A DNA stretch of 6,811 bases from an uncultured Christensenella sp. Its GTDB lineage: Bacteria; Bacillota; Clostridia; Christensenellales; DTU072. The stretch lies in assembly GCA_905210905.1 (NCBI GenBank), contig CAJLYQ010000073.1:1-6811 (forward strand), in the 5' to 3' direction. Position 1 is the first letter of the stretch; each line of letters begins with the position of its first letter. The notes under the pieces are model-generated. The model made no database searches, was not told where the DNA came from, and saw nothing but the letters and a program-made list of their open reading frames with translations. Made by a program: the position numbers and the translations under genes. Positions 6,501-6,811 of this stretch are shown here, piece after piece.

Positions 6501-6743
6501 ATGAAACTGTGTGAAGCATTCGCATCGAGATTAACCGAATTACTTGCCGAACGCAATATAATTCTGTACAAATTTTGCGTTAATTCCGGTATAGGTCGCT
6601 CCACTCTTATCAATTTGTCGAAAGGCGACAGTAAAAGTCCGACGCTTGAAACTGTCTATCAGGTGTCCGACGCTTTGGGAATTACTCCGCAAGAATTCCT
6701 TTCTTCCGAACTGTTTAATCCCGGCAATATCGATCTTAAATAA
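6501..6743 (+). CDS. Small XRE-family helix-turn-helix DNA-binding protein
   Basis: This 80-residue protein is almost entirely a Cro/C1-type helix-turn-helix domain. Helix 1 is LTELLAERN (11-19), helix 2 about ILYKFCVNSG (21-30), the recognition helix about GRSTLINLSKG (32-42), and the closing helices lie in TLETVYQVSDALGI and PQEFL (48-67). The SPTLETVYQVSDALGITPQEFL stretch is the usual XRE ending, followed by a short tail with no sensor or oligomer domain. The start fits family N-termini (MKxxEAFAxRL), but only an A-rich tract and no real Shine-Dalgarno sequence precedes it. It lies 47 nt after the MreB-like gene with no obvious promoter of its own, so it is probably the last gene of the ppx unit. 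It is likely a transcription factor. Its targets are unknown, and autoregulation of the unit is a guess. It is flanked by two near-identical 17-nt repeats. Confidence 0.88.
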   Translation: MKLCEAFASRLTELLAERNIILYKFCVNSGIGRSTLINLSKGDSKSPTLETVYQVSDALGITPQEFLSSELFNPGNIDLK

Positions 6744-6758
6744 AAAAACCTTTCGCTC
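6742..6758 (+). repeat. Direct repeat of a terminator arm, copy 2
   Basis: This is the second copy of the 17-nt repeat at 6468-6484 (16 of 17 bases identical). Here it forms the left arm of the terminator hairpin and overlaps the last two bases of the XRE stop codon. Confidence 0.6.
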
Positions 6759-6769
6759 GAAAGGTTTTT
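6744..6769 (+). terminator. Bidirectional rho-independent terminator after xre
   Basis: AAAAACCTTTCG (6744-6755) pairs perfectly with CGAAAGGTTTTT (6758-6769) around a tiny loop; in practice GCTC (6755-6758) would be the loop. On the plus strand the tail is five T residues, and on the minus strand seven (6748-6742). It should stop the ppx unit and equally a gene arriving from the right on the minus strand. Confidence 0.85.
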
Positions 6770-6782
6770 ATTGAATTTTAGA

Positions 6783-6811
6783 CTACTCTCGTTCCCGTTC
6801 TTTGGGGTGGG
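6783..6811 (-). other. Possible 3' end of a convergent gene at the window edge
   Basis: The terminator just to the left works at least as well for minus-strand transcripts, so a leftward gene may end here. Two minus frames give short plausible tails: PKERERE with a stop at 6785-6783, or QRTGTRVV with a stop at 6780-6778. There is too little sequence to choose between them or name a product. Confidence 0.2.

Noticed and set aside
1..6811. CRISPR array, insertion sequence, tRNA or rRNA
   Set aside because: I saw no regularly spaced repeats, transposase motifs, long inverted repeats or cloverleaf sequences on either strand. The only repeats are the short ones listed.

Overview
The window looks like chromosomal DNA of a Gram-positive, clostridia-like Bacillota (Firmicutes) bacterium. 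The signs are a fused ABC ATPase-permease of the type common in Firmicutes, a Maf gene directly in front of an MreB-type gene (as in the Bacillus maf-mreB region), consensus sigma-A type promoters, and moderate GC with AT-rich spacers. The standard bacterial code fits: TGA ends the Maf gene and TTG starts the Ppx gene. Finer placement (for example Christensenellales-type gut lineages) would be a guess.

Layout. Bases 1-396 hold a short hydrophobic reading frame on the minus strand (34-249), probably the remnant of the N-terminus of a larger membrane protein. They also hold two back-to-back promoters. The minus-strand promoter matches both hexamers exactly; the plus-strand one has an extended -10. 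Bases 397-3222 encode a 941-residue MacB/FtsX-type ABC transporter with an unusually large outer domain, in its own transcription unit closed by a hairpin terminator near 3255-3294.

A new promoter (3346-3374) starts a four-gene unit on the plus strand. It contains a Ppx/GppA phosphatase with a C-terminal HD domain (3428-4939), a Maf nucleotide pyrophosphatase (4950-5510), an actin-like protein that I read as a degenerate MreB paralogue (5485-6453), and a small XRE-type DNA-binding protein (6501-6743). The unit ends at a bidirectional terminator (6744-6769). The first three genes are tightly packed (10-nt gap, then a 26-nt overlap), so they are probably co-transcribed and translationally coupled.

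How the genes may work together. Ppx/GppA acts on polyphosphate or pppGpp. Maf removes non-canonical nucleotides and is linked to septum formation. MreB-type actins organise cell-wall synthesis. The unit could therefore tie stress nucleotide or phosphate status to envelope growth, but this is inference from gene order. The most unusual item is the MreB-like protein: its fold landmarks are recognisable, yet the ATP-binding and catalytic motifs are largely lost. The Ppx protein also has a changed second phosphate loop. No CRISPR array, insertion sequence, tRNA or rRNA was seen.
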